Positions 22,601 to 29,369 of a DNA stretch of 64,000 bases are shown piece after piece. The DNA comes from Oopsacas minuta. Its lineage: Eukaryota > Porifera > Hexactinellida > Lyssacinosida > Leucopsacidae. How positions within the stretch are numbered: position 1 is the stretch's first letter; every line of letters starts with the position of its first letter. Position numbers and translations under genes: made by a program. The DNA lies in NCBI GenBank assembly GCA_024704765.1, contig JAKMXF010000066.1, positions 1,237,883-1,301,882 of the forward strand, given 5' to 3'. The notes under the pieces were generated by a model that saw only the letters and a list, made by a program, of their open reading frames with translations, did no database searches and was not told where the DNA came from.

Positions 22601-24873
22601 TGGTGAAGTGGGGAAAGACCTTTATTATTAACGGCGTTCAAGAATCTCATAATGCCTTGCGAGTTTCGCGATTTTATTTTTTTCAATAATGTATTCAAGC
22701 ATTTAATACTGTTAAATTGCACTGAAATATGCAATGGAGAGTTCCCATCCATATCTGTAGAATCAAGTCGAGGCTCATAAGCTAGTATACTTTCTATTGT
22801 ATTTAGATCTGCACATTCCATAGACAAACTTAAGGCTGATTTTCCCTGCGAATTTCGCATGTTAATAAAGTCAGTAGAGGATATAATATGAATATTCTTC
22901 AATGATCCCTCAAAAACAGCCCTCAATATTGACTTCACAACTAAACCTGTATATTTTACCATCACTGCTAAGTGTAGTATTGTGTTTTCATCACAGTCTG
23001 TAATAGAGATGTCTATTTGTTGTTTCAATAAATATTCTATTGCTTTCAAATTTTGGCATTTTATCGCTAAATGAAGTGCAGTACATCTCTCTGAGTCTAC
23101 TCCCCGCACAAGATCAGTACTTTGTTGTTGATTCAATGAATTATATTCCAAGAGTATTTTCATTATCGAAACTGATTTATTCCTATCTTTAATGAAAACG
23201 CTATGGTGGAATACAGTTCGTTTATCTTCGTTAATAGCGTAGATGTTTGCATTGTTATCAAGTAGTAACCTCACGATATCTTCAGAGGCCTTATCTACAG
23301 CGTTGTGGAGAGGAGTGAGTCCCATCAAATTCGTGGCATTGACCATCTCGCTTAATCCACTTGTATTCTTATACTGATCGAGAATTAGTTTCGTACTGTT
23401 AAGACTGTCAGCATTTACAGCTAAATGCAATGCTGTATTACCTGAACTATCAGCTATGGTTGGATCAGGATTCAGCTCTAATATCATGCTTAAGCATTCT
23501 GGAAAGTATTGTGCACAGAGATGTAAAGGAGTAATTTTCGAATTGTTTGTATAACAATCGACTAGAGGAGTATTGTTAAGAAACGGTTTCAATTTGTTAC
23601 TTTGAATTCGTTCAATGAATAACCTCAGAAATACATTTCTATTGTTACTGTTTAGGATCAAATGTATTATGGTATTGTCCTGATGTTTTAAGAAAGTGAG
23701 TGAAAATTGGAACTTTTCATCCAAAAGATAATTGAAAGTTTTCGGTTTGTTCAAGTCTATACATAAAAGCAGTGGATGAGTGGACTGAATTTGGAGAAGT
23801 ATTCCTCCAACCTTCTGAAAGCTTGCACTTCTTTGATTCACTACATGTTCACATAATTGTATAAAAACTTCTTCATTTCTATGTTTGATTGATTCATACA
23901 ATAAACTGCCGTTGTCGATGTTGAAGTAATCTTGAACAGTGATTTTCTCTTGGATAAGATAGTCAATGACACGAATAGATCCTATTCTCACTGCTGGGAT
24001 ATATATTGTGGTTTTTAAATTTTCATTTTTCAAAGTCGCACTTACTTGAGAAAGGAGAATCTGAAGAAGCTGGGAAGATGGTTGTATGATGGTTGCCTCA
24101 ATCAATTTCGTATTTACATTATTTACATTTTGTATTGTAGAATTCGTGTGAATCACTGCATTAGTTAGGTCATTCAATGGAGAAAGTATCCGATGGATAT
24201 TTTTCTGACTAAATGAGTATCCGATATACAATTCGTTCTTATATTCACAAAATAGTAACTTAGAGTCGTTGACAATATCATGAAATACTTGTGTACCATT
24301 TGTGATTGAGTAGGATAAATTAGCTTTTTGTTTGATCAATTCCTGGCACGCATACTTGTTTTTGTGATAAATTGCAAATAGAAGTGGAGTCAATTGATTA
24401 TTATTGAGTTTTGTTAATAAACTGGTCAGTCCCTGCTGTTGAACGTATTTTAGCAATAGTATAAGAATATTAATTGCATTGGGAAATTCACAAGCTGTAT
24501 GGATAACTGTATTGCCTTCGATTTCAGTACTCATGAGAGAGGGTTGTTGTTCCAATAATTGCTCGATAGGTTCATATTTAAGACATTTTATGGCAAAGTG
24601 GAGAGCATCACAATCTTTGGACTGTAAAATATTCCTACTGTGGCTACTGGTTATATGTGTTATTATACACATCTGGATAGTAAAAATGTCCTTTTCATAA
24701 TGCTTGACTGCTTTATGCAGTATTGTACAGCTTTCGTTATCGATGGCGGATAAATCAGGATCAAATGTTAACAAAATTTTCAAAGAATCTACATATCTTT
24801 CAGAAATAGAGAGATTTGTTGGAGTTCTACCTTTATTATCTTTGATTTCAAGGAGAGATTTCTCTGGTAACAA
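13651..24873 (-). CDS. Giant ankyrin-repeat ORF, central part of the ankyrin-TRP locus
   Basis: 3,740 codons without interruption. The product is almost entirely ankyrin repeats, with six copies of the recurrent insert at DNA about 24.2, 22.4, 20.6, 18.75, 17.0 and 15.25 kb, each carrying an aromatic-x-G-Y/F, W-V/I-V and L-P-x-L signature, then I-x-K-C-x-S-x-E/D-P-L/F. There is no signal peptide or membrane segment. The frame has no ATG near its left end: 24873 is a TTG, and an in-frame TGA lies just upstream at 24891-24889, while the preceding 743-codon ORF ends at 24882. The first residues complete an ankyrin repeat begun in that ORF, so this is a continuation, not an independent start. The C-terminal end likewise stops in mid-module at a TGA (13653-13651). 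It probably forms an intracellular scaffold linked to the channel ORF downstream. Confidence 0.85.
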   Translation of the reverse strand: MLPEKSLLEIKDNKGRTPTNLSISERYVDSLKILLTFDPDLSAIDNESCTILHKAVKHYEKDIFTIQMCIITHITSSHSRNILQSKDCDALHFAIKCLKYEPIEQLLEQQPSLMSTEIEGNTVIHTACEFPNAINILILLLKYVQQQGLTSLLTKLNNNQLTPLLFAIYHKNKYACQELIKQKANLSYSITNGTQVFHDIVNDSKLLFCEYKNELYIGYSFSQKNIHRILSPLNDLTNAVIHTNSTIQNVNNVNTKLIEATIIQPSSQLLQILLSQVSATLKNENLKTTIYIPAVRIGSIRVIDYLIQEKITVQDYFNIDNGSLLYESIKHRNEEVFIQLCEHVVNQRSASFQKVGGILLQIQSTHPLLLCIDLNKPKTFNYLLDEKFQFSLTFLKHQDNTIIHLILNSNNRNVFLRLFIERIQSNKLKPFLNNTPLVDCYTNNSKITPLHLCAQYFPECLSMILELNPDPTIADSSGNTALHLAVNADSLNSTKLILDQYKNTSGLSEMVNATNLMGLTPLHNAVDKASEDIVRLLLDNNANIYAINEDKRTVFHHSVFIKDRNKSVSIMKILLEYNSLNQQQSTDLVRGVDSERCTALHLAIKCQNLKAIEYLLKQQIDISITDCDENTILHLAVMVKYTGLVVKSILRAVFEGSLKNIHIISSTDFINMRNSQGKSALSLSMECADLNTIESILAYEPRLDSTDMDGNSPLHISVQFNSIKCLNTLLKKIKSRNSQGIMRFLNAVNNKGLSPLHHAIACNNYESAEILCNEGAQLSLTSPNGTITLCHGIDGLKLRFMCIRPGYFKEYQYYICYTRDTKNSIVIASLLPELSTKVFQDSAKLKLVTELPEHAIQFIIKCSCTEPLEALIASKFLDFSKDKTWDLYWKVADNSSMLVTNYLFQNYPDKMKCSKSLKTLEKAVIINDNTKIIENTLNKFPLLDKLDEQEIHSILKTVVELSISNDSTTNLKTLLARRAKLNYLYGDEKDRTILHIIAEKDKNIEFFTCILEEILTREEGEFRQSTFIDGKSMIDHQNNKGKTALHLCIQKKRHDLLRIILKHCQKIMLKDLNDNTIVHLAASTGDLLIAQEIFQKISTDEYPYYFESENIHGCTPLHLATSVGSKDICKNLLEKGASLFSIDKDERTMFHHAMLVENKENRLETLTFLLEEFPNKKDDRSKNLLRKQDRDGCTALHNAVEHQYESEVALLIKADSSVVELYDKNMHTLLHVAIAPEIGSPKLSIPNESIFVKVFEILNLKPRAYGTHQHAVICQQDIQGRTALHLSIAFNNIFALEKILSVNPCLLICDEGGNSIFHKAVKKADDQALRTIIRHINTDDETLGRLVSTINSQGLPPLHLAILHGILPAIELLLEKNASLSFENSSGDITLCENLEGLELEFLFDTNSTYYIGYPVLNGPNQCWVVTDLPELNRTILTDPQHKLTKLDKKIQFEDIGILTAILKCRSYEPLAAAFRKKFLIANQNVQAKALPSVVGENATPQVMRYFLTQFKGRFVYYKNVECPSIIESAVANSNIETLIVAIQALPNDLSTETGLNKDDIFSCLKKSFIKSLDERNTNALIELLKYHPSITLSFHYGSQSGTLLHYIICEDKGVEYAESILNVAQGMTLSYKNMKYKLIDYPNANQQTALHDSVLKNREDILELLLKYDVNLKSCDLNQDTALHLAVNYPMESRTESILNILITAINSTENPSMCIEAKNKFGLTPLFVAFENTNSKIIEILLQNKANFYARDMDGSTILHRVLVDIITLAKRESMIIMILNHEKEVFKLENHHITTQQDNSGCTPTHIAVQRKQFGSVKTLVPADPTVLAICNNKSEIALHLAVLSHNIQIFDFILNSITNQLKSLTQPINFDKHLLCYQDINGKTPLHLSIETQFTYAIEKLLEYKACLDIVDNFKDTLLHTAVRISGSNCEELNIIISKLQECHEEDKSYFYALNQEGYPPLQLAIELQNNQAAIKLVEASAGLLFRDEQNQSILSCRNSKLKLRLFHSKKVTSNEIPVFWIGYPIEIVRKTNWIVARLPDLEFTEYIGEQKIENVERISNQDLINAIFKCHSSDPFKAAEELGLIDKNPKNTKHIQNVLKNSSKEVAEYFVERLRYEVYERIENQSSLIEFSVENQDISVLHFLLQKLPKIPEWTPNIEICLKGALEQSLKNSTANAFIQLLNFGANFRQTYRDGNTLLHLIISKAKDTSFIDSLLTPWKMCQVGENPRFIDVQNIHCMTALHLAVKLKNKELLSILLTFQPSLLIHGPEGNTPLHLAIETDDFEIIEEIITYSKSNLEIINAKNEKMRTPLHLAVRKGQNVTKLLLKSKPDIYSQDCDQNTVLHHAVDSKNRGIIDIILDFEAKNHPKKCNLYSIRNELCQTPLHLAVTKSDLDVVTRLLDFPSVLSTTDCNTQTPLHLAVIHENVFEVIINATMQFQQSNGVEVSHKNHIINLQDVNGKTALHLSIEHDHSKAFERLLAEQCLLDILDKSGNNILHYSVRTRSNPTYLNTLILKLQNSSEHYVMYTQENKDGLPPLHYAITQCNITAIQSLINAKVKLALKSEQEGFTLCHLKGTLSLDVFKYKYDNFKFWTGFEVKDEKSTFMVLSELPNLEKTIIHELKAIKVTKLEKLDKESLSTIASCPCSEPLDAMFHKHKLTLDKKLFDNSDISEIVAKHAAPKSIELILKKDYSTLIQGKDNHLSMLESAVSNPNLESLKFVIYSISKYYPNPKTELLSKIELQCIQSSFYLSLANKNTDALFVLLDYQLPFELLYSEDNTLLHLMIMKCVSPEFIHTLFISINNHIINLECPYIDLRNAKGETALQLSITRGPIANVKTLLKYNPDIFFQDNDRNTSLHTAAKQKNTEYVECILNAVEKSKLKILLDLINSNSQTPLHTSVVNGNCNVTRYLLKSDASYNTRSSYEYCILHHAVELKDEKERREMIDLILEYENTFHCKEVSLTTYQDDLGYTPLINAIVLRYQDAVAKLIGFVETLRICDNTGSSPLHNAVKSNHVEIFNIILKAILDRENQETSWLDYRLVCYRDNKHQTPLHVSINTHNIHALKQLLLSKPCLDTIDLEGNTLLHTAISLGDQDCLEILLTEYSHRFSTDYAYFVYMRNSKELPPLQFAIKQKKIECIETLLKNHVHLAFCNFCGDITLADGLDSLSLSFVEYKEDGYIYWVGYEFFAEKKLCWVISPLPNIDKTILKINGPNIAKINRFNSVYLQAVSKSKSFEPLNAALRNSILSFDTSLEGRRAVAIVSQYGTKQSLRCLLSKMKSNLFTRLDEMDSIIEYAIPNTDNDALEFLLESLPEFHEELIPKCEGSEKYFENIQICFCFRRSFEKSILNQTPDALISLLKHFPKLDYTYGERDNTLIHLMIVQDKSCEFINRVLEWISQSIKLTSKYSSVLDLKNSLGQTMLHSCIYAKQWDNLNVLLKHKPDLYVQDNNGETSLHYAVKTEDLLYVQILHENAPNQQTFLSIRNLNGDTALHLAIQNGNIEVTNFLLQSKSPFYPHKDDKSTILHIAVEFLDSVKRMVLIETILKNEPEPSSGSDRIITRLKNHNGYTPLHLAIERKYSDVVNILLGVDIGAMYIRDDNERTPLHLAIIPSSPGAQKCTEVSTIHQPILDSVLNACEKLDGKHEENTPCSAKHLICIQDKHKRTAMHDAIQHLNVYAFTELLKTGSCLDIPDEEGNILTHEAVKNPDDITCLIKLVEELKRRYPDSLYNCFQ

Positions 24874-24878
24874 AACAT

Positions 24879-24892
24879 CTATTAGCCTTCAC
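24879..24892 (-). other. Frame break between two ankyrin ORFs (14-nt GT...AG segment)
   Basis: On the minus strand the 14 bases GTGAAGGCTAATAG contain the TAA and TAG that end the 743-codon ORF. Omitting exactly these bases brings the next ORF into frame and gives an ankyrin repeat of canonical 33-residue spacing, with the L-L pair and the D-N-x-G-R/Y-T turn in register. A single missing base would also restore the frame but leaves five extra residues in the repeat. It may be a small insertion, an assembly error, or less likely an ultra-short intron. Confidence 0.6.
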
Positions 24893-27113
24893 GTGTCTTA
24901 AATTCGAGATCCTTAATAAGAACAGCAAGGTGCAGAAGAGATAGTCCTGTCACGCTATTCTTATTGTTAAGATTATGATTTTTCCGAAATGATTCAAGAA
25001 TTTCTATCTCCGCATTTAACACAGCCTTTTCGATTGGTGAAACGTTATTATGGTTTAGTGTATGGTATAGATATTGTAGAGGTATAATATTTGAATTGTC
25101 AATGGTGTTCATAACAATCTCGAAAAATTCAAGATTTCCTTTTTCCACGATAATATGAAGTACAGTGTTATCATTTTTGTCAACTAGATCAAGAGACGCA
25201 TTCTCTTTTATTAATACATTAAAAATTGATAGATTATTTTCAAGAGCTGCTATCATCAATGCAGAATACATATTACTAGTGTTCTGTAAATTAATAAACT
25301 CCAAGTAACCATGGGTTGACCTGTGTTCTTGCAAGACGGATACAAATTCTTGTGTCACTCCAAAACTGCTGATACACGCTACAGTATGTAGGACTGAATT
25401 TCCAATAGTGTCAAGTTCAGAAAGTTGTGAAAATGGAGTATTTGTCGCTAATAATTTAACTGCTACGCCATTCTTACATTTGATACTGTAATGAAGCAGT
25501 GTATTGTGCTCATGATCGAACAATTGCTCATCTTGATTGTAAGTTGGAAACGGGTGAAGAATACTAAATAATCGATCCAAAATAACTTCATCGTGACAAC
25601 ATCTTACAATATGGAAATAACACGAGTAACCTTGGATTAAATTACAAGCACCTGCTCTCAAAAATTTCTCTGTGGCAGCAAACTGTTGACATTCAAGACT
25701 GAAGCGTAATTGAGTAAATTCTTGTTTCAAAAGATTATTTTCCAGATATTTTTGCATAACAAGCACGAAGCATTCTTCATCATAATGTAATACAGCTGTG
25801 TGAAGGATGGAGTGATTTTGTGAATTAAATAATTCATAAAGTGGTTTGTTAGCTGAGGTATGATAGGCAAAAAAATTCAGGAATATTTTCAAAATTTTGA
25901 TTCTCTTATCTTTAATCGCATTTGACACATTTTGTAACCATGCTTCTGTACGTAGGGTAACATTATTTTCTAAGATAAGAGATATTCCAGCATAGAATTC
26001 AACACTAATAGCTAGCTCTAATGGAGTCAAATTATCACTGTTTTTAGTGTTCAGGCAAGTGGTGATTTTCGTATCCTTGTGTTCAAGCAATTTTTCAAGA
26101 TTATTACCGTTTTTTCCAAGCATAGCTTTGTGAAATGCATTGTTATTAGTTCTGTGCTCTGTTAGGCAAATGTCTATATATTCTCTGGAAAGTACTGTGA
26201 GTAGCATTAAGGGATGACCAAATTCAGCAGCTAAATGTAACAAACTGCTGCCGCATTCTAAGTTTTGGTTAATGCTGACTATAATGTTATATAATACAAC
26301 CTGCAATAGAGTAGGGCAAGGAAACTCTAAGATAAGTTTTAGGAAATCAAAGTTCTCGTTTTTATGGAGATCGTACTTTTTGAATGTCACAAAGTCATTT
26401 TTGAAGTATCGTATTTCGTTAGGCTTGTCAAGGAGTGTTAAAATGCTACTGTTCCCTATTGGTGTGTTAACTAAAATAGCTACATGTTGATTCAAATGAC
26501 CTACACTTACATCGAAGTTTGGTAAAACGTAAAAATCTTCCTTTTGAATAAAAATGCATGCACCAGCATTCAATAATGCTTCAGTAATTATTTGACGTGT
26601 TTCAGAATAATTTCCTTTGAGAGAAATGGAAAGCAGTGTTTCGTTTTGTATATTGACATGATTAATGTGTGTATCTAGCTTATTGTCTTTCAGTTGAAGC
26701 AATTCTAAGATAATTTCATCACTAAGGGATTGTTGTAACAGTGCGATATGTAAAATTGAGTTACTGTCGCTGTCTAAATAACTCCAATCAATGCTCTTTG
26801 TGAAGTTATTTATAATGCACTGAACTAATGGGAGGTTTTCAGGTGAGTTTAATATCACAAATATAAGGATCTCTATCATAGTTGAATTGAATGGAGGGTG
26901 ATTATGTAACCAGTCGGTTCTTAGGGCAGCCATAAAAACGGGAGTATCGGTTGAGTTAAAAAGTTCTTTCATTAGTTTAGCGGTACGACTCCCTTCAACA
27001 AAACCTTCGAACACATTTTTCAGTTTATCTTTCTCTAAAGCATGCCAAGTATGGATGTCTGATATATATACAAAGTTAGACTTGTGTTTTATAATCAAGT
27101 TATAACTCGGCAT
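24882..27113 (-). CDS. Ankyrin-repeat ORF, N-terminal part of the ankyrin-TRP locus
   Basis: 743 codons from ATG at 27113. It contains degenerate ankyrin repeats (S-I-L-H-I-A-L, S-L-L-H-L-A-A and others) and one divergent copy of the recurrent insert (about 26570-26280). The open frame continues upstream of the ATG for about 30 codons to a strong minus-strand acceptor (TTTGTTTACTTTTAG, AG at 27204-27203), so a 5' exon is likely and the ATG is probably internal. No in-frame ATG lies between the acceptor and 27113. The ORF ends within an ankyrin repeat whose second half is encoded in the next frame from about 24878. I infer the N-terminus of the same polypeptide as the two following ORFs. Confidence 0.75.
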   Translation of the reverse strand: MPSYNLIIKHKSNFVYISDIHTWHALEKDKLKNVFEGFVEGSRTAKLMKELFNSTDTPVFMAALRTDWLHNHPPFNSTMIEILIFVILNSPENLPLVQCIINNFTKSIDWSYLDSDSNSILHIALLQQSLSDEIILELLQLKDNKLDTHINHVNIQNETLLSISLKGNYSETRQIITEALLNAGACIFIQKEDFYVLPNFDVSVGHLNQHVAILVNTPIGNSSILTLLDKPNEIRYFKNDFVTFKKYDLHKNENFDFLKLILEFPCPTLLQVVLYNIIVSINQNLECGSSLLHLAAEFGHPLMLLTVLSREYIDICLTEHRTNNNAFHKAMLGKNGNNLEKLLEHKDTKITTCLNTKNSDNLTPLELAISVEFYAGISLILENNVTLRTEAWLQNVSNAIKDKRIKILKIFLNFFAYHTSANKPLYELFNSQNHSILHTAVLHYDEECFVLVMQKYLENNLLKQEFTQLRFSLECQQFAATEKFLRAGACNLIQGYSCYFHIVRCCHDEVILDRLFSILHPFPTYNQDEQLFDHEHNTLLHYSIKCKNGVAVKLLATNTPFSQLSELDTIGNSVLHTVACISSFGVTQEFVSVLQEHRSTHGYLEFINLQNTSNMYSALMIAALENNLSIFNVLIKENASLDLVDKNDNTVLHIIVEKGNLEFFEIVMNTIDNSNIIPLQYLYHTLNHNNVSPIEKAVLNAEIEILESFRKNHNLNNKNSVTGLSLLHLAVLIKDLEFKTREG

Positions 27114-27202
27114 TGAGAAAGTGCCACGCTCTTTGAGTATTCTAATCTCACCTGACTGTAGTATTGAGTCTTTAGTTGACTGTGGTGAAAATGTCTTCGA
27201 TA

Positions 27203-28967
27203 CTAAAAGTAAACAAAATACGCAATTCTATTGCTTCATTACATTTATATAGCTTTCTTAAAAGTCAAAATTACTCAAACGATAATGTATAACATTAGTT
27301 ATCCAACATACCTTTTCCAAAAAAATTTCTTTCTGCCATGTTGATGAATCTCAACAAAAATCAAGTTGGGATATATCTTTAGCCTATGATAGCATTGTAC
27401 GTATTAATTAAATAATAGACAGATTTAACGCACAGAAAATCAGGGATTCAACATTCATTTAGAATATATAGAAATATTAATACAGGATTACTCAAGGAAT
27501 CTTGGAGGCTGTTCGATTGATTATCGTAATACAGTGTTAGTCTAACTAATGTCTAGACTGATTTATTCGTTTAGTACAATAGTATTCTAATGGTTAATCA
27601 ACTTAAGATTAGCTGGAATCAATTTTATGAGATAAGTGTCAAAATCTAATATTTTAGGTATTTTTATCAAGTTAGCTTGCTAGGTAAAACACCTCTTTTA
27701 GAGGCTAAAACCTAGCTTTATGCTAGATTTGAACCCCTTTTAACATAACGACATTATTCTTGCACATTTTACTATCTCATAGCTTCTATTGGTATTTGTA
27801 GCTTTGTAGCTACTCTTACTTCTTTGAATACCATTGTTAATTCTACTTATTAATCAGTCGTATCATACTTAATTACGAATTACTACTAGTTCATTCATAG
27901 CAGATACGCAGCGGCCCCGCTCGAAAACGGACCGGACCGACCGGTTTCAGTTCGATCCGGTCCGCTTTTTTTCAATGAGGCCTGTCCGAAAATTGGATCT
28001 AACGGTCCGGACCGCTCCCCGAAATAGCCGAACTGCTACATGCCTGTTATAACCACATATGCATGTCATCTGAATTCAGAAAAGGATAAACACAAGTGGA
28101 TTCAACTAACCACTTTACGAGGTAAATTTCATAATCATTTATCATCTAGATCAGTATCTTAAAAGGTGTCACATCGATAGGTCTGGACTGGTTTATCGGT
28201 AGACGGTTCAGAAAACTCAATGATTTCAACAAAAAATTCAGTGGAAAGTTTGCCAACTATTTAAGTTATTTTTCTAGAAACGGGCATATCAGCCATCGAA
28301 ATAATACAAATCTATTTTCGGTTGAATTATCTACTCTCGCAACACTAAAGTAACCCAATCAAACCGAATGACTAGTTTAAATTTATTCAATTTATAATTA
28401 ATAATATCATACCTTGTTCTTCTTTGATAAATATTCAATTCAGGATCTTTATAATTATTCACTAAATCCAAACTAATCACAACTTACATATTATTATATG
28501 GTACTCTGATGTGCATAATGTAGTAAGATCAAGAATTTGTGTAAACAAATATGATGCAATGATATATCACAATAACTAAATATTCAATCTTGTCTAACTA
28601 CTAAATTATCCACCAAAAATATTAGAACATATTTTTTTATTGTTTTTGAAAAAGTTACAAGGTGTTGATGACGCAGCATATGTAAAATTTTTGGAAATAA
28701 TGAAAGAGGACATAATTTTTTACTTATTTACAAATTACAAATTTTTGAAAAATCTCAACTTTTCTCGAAAATTCGAACGCCAACTTATTCAATCACAGGT
28801 AACAAGTATCAAATTGTTCAATTGTAGTAATTACTAAATAAGAATTAATATGGAGTAACACTGATAACAATAACATATGTATGGTGTACTTCCCGTCGGA
28901 CTCTAAGGATTAGACGCTAAAATGCCTGCTATATTATTCGCTCACCACTTTTGTTGTTGATTCTTTG
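27203..28967. other. Spacer upstream of the ankyrin-TRP locus
   Basis: About 1.75 kb that must hold any 5' exon and promoter of the minus-strand ankyrin locus. I could not identify that exon. The stretch includes a GC-rich palindromic island (27909-28022). A 65-codon frame at 28640-28837 ends next to a possible donor (CACAG|GTAACA) but has no recognisable domain. Confidence 0.4.
27909..28022. repeat. GC-rich palindromic island
   Basis: Within AT-rich DNA this stretch contains repeated CGGACCGGAC-type blocks: CGGACCGGAC at 27928-27937 faces GATCCGGTCCG at 27954-27964, and CGGTCCGGACCG at about 28002-28013 is a perfect palindrome. The composition is sharply different from the flanks and suggests an inserted element or protein-binding array. 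No open frame is present and I could not define terminal repeats. Confidence 0.55.
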
Positions 28968-29274
28968 TACAGTGGAACCTGCATAAACCGGTGTTGTAGT
29001 GCCATCTGTCCCCCCCGGACTTCTGGCACTAGGGCAAGGAGTCCCCCCGGACTAGTGGCACTAGGGTCAGCTGTCCCCCCCCGGAATTCTGGCACTAGGG
29101 CAAAGAGTCAGGGGGGACAGCTGACCCTCTCACACCTGCACTTGTATAATCAGGAAGACCTGTATAATGCCACAGTGCCTCTGATCTGAATAGCTCCCGA
29201 CAATACAGATTCACCTTCATAATCCAACAAAATATCATGTCCCAACGAGTAGCGGTTATGCAAGTTCCACTGTA
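28968..29274. mobile_element. Pogo/Tigger-like MITE with internal GC-rich repeats
   Basis: The left end, TA then CAGTGGAACCTGCATAAA, and the right end, the inverted TTATGCAAGTTCCACTG then TA, form terminal inverted repeats of about 22 bases with one mismatch and one indel. The flanking TA and CAGTGGAACC start are typical of pogo/Tigger derivatives. Inside are three copies of a unit of about 37 bases with runs of C and CTGGCACTAGGG (about 29008-29110), and an 18-bp perfect inverted repeat (29063-29080 against 29111-29128). No transposase is encoded. It ends 95 bases before the DDX27 start codon, so it may overlap the promoter. Confidence 0.75.
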
Positions 29275-29369
29275 GTTTGTTATAATATACCAATGCTTTT
29301 ACATTTTATTTAGCATTCTTATTTTACGAAGTTTCCTCTGCCAGGACATTTGTACGTAGTGATCACTTT

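Noticed and set aside
24879-24882. Treating the 743- and 3,740-codon ORFs as two independent genes
   Set aside because: The second frame has no ATG near its start, the junction lies inside one ankyrin repeat, and no promoter space exists between them.
27940-27965. GTTCGATCC resembling a tRNA B box or SINE promoter
   Set aside because: No A box, cloverleaf or poly-T terminator at the right distance; the sequence is part of the GC-rich palindromic block.
28640-28837. 65-codon frame ending near a GTAACA donor-like site
   Set aside because: It could be an orphan exon, but no upstream or downstream partner exon, and no known domain, was found.
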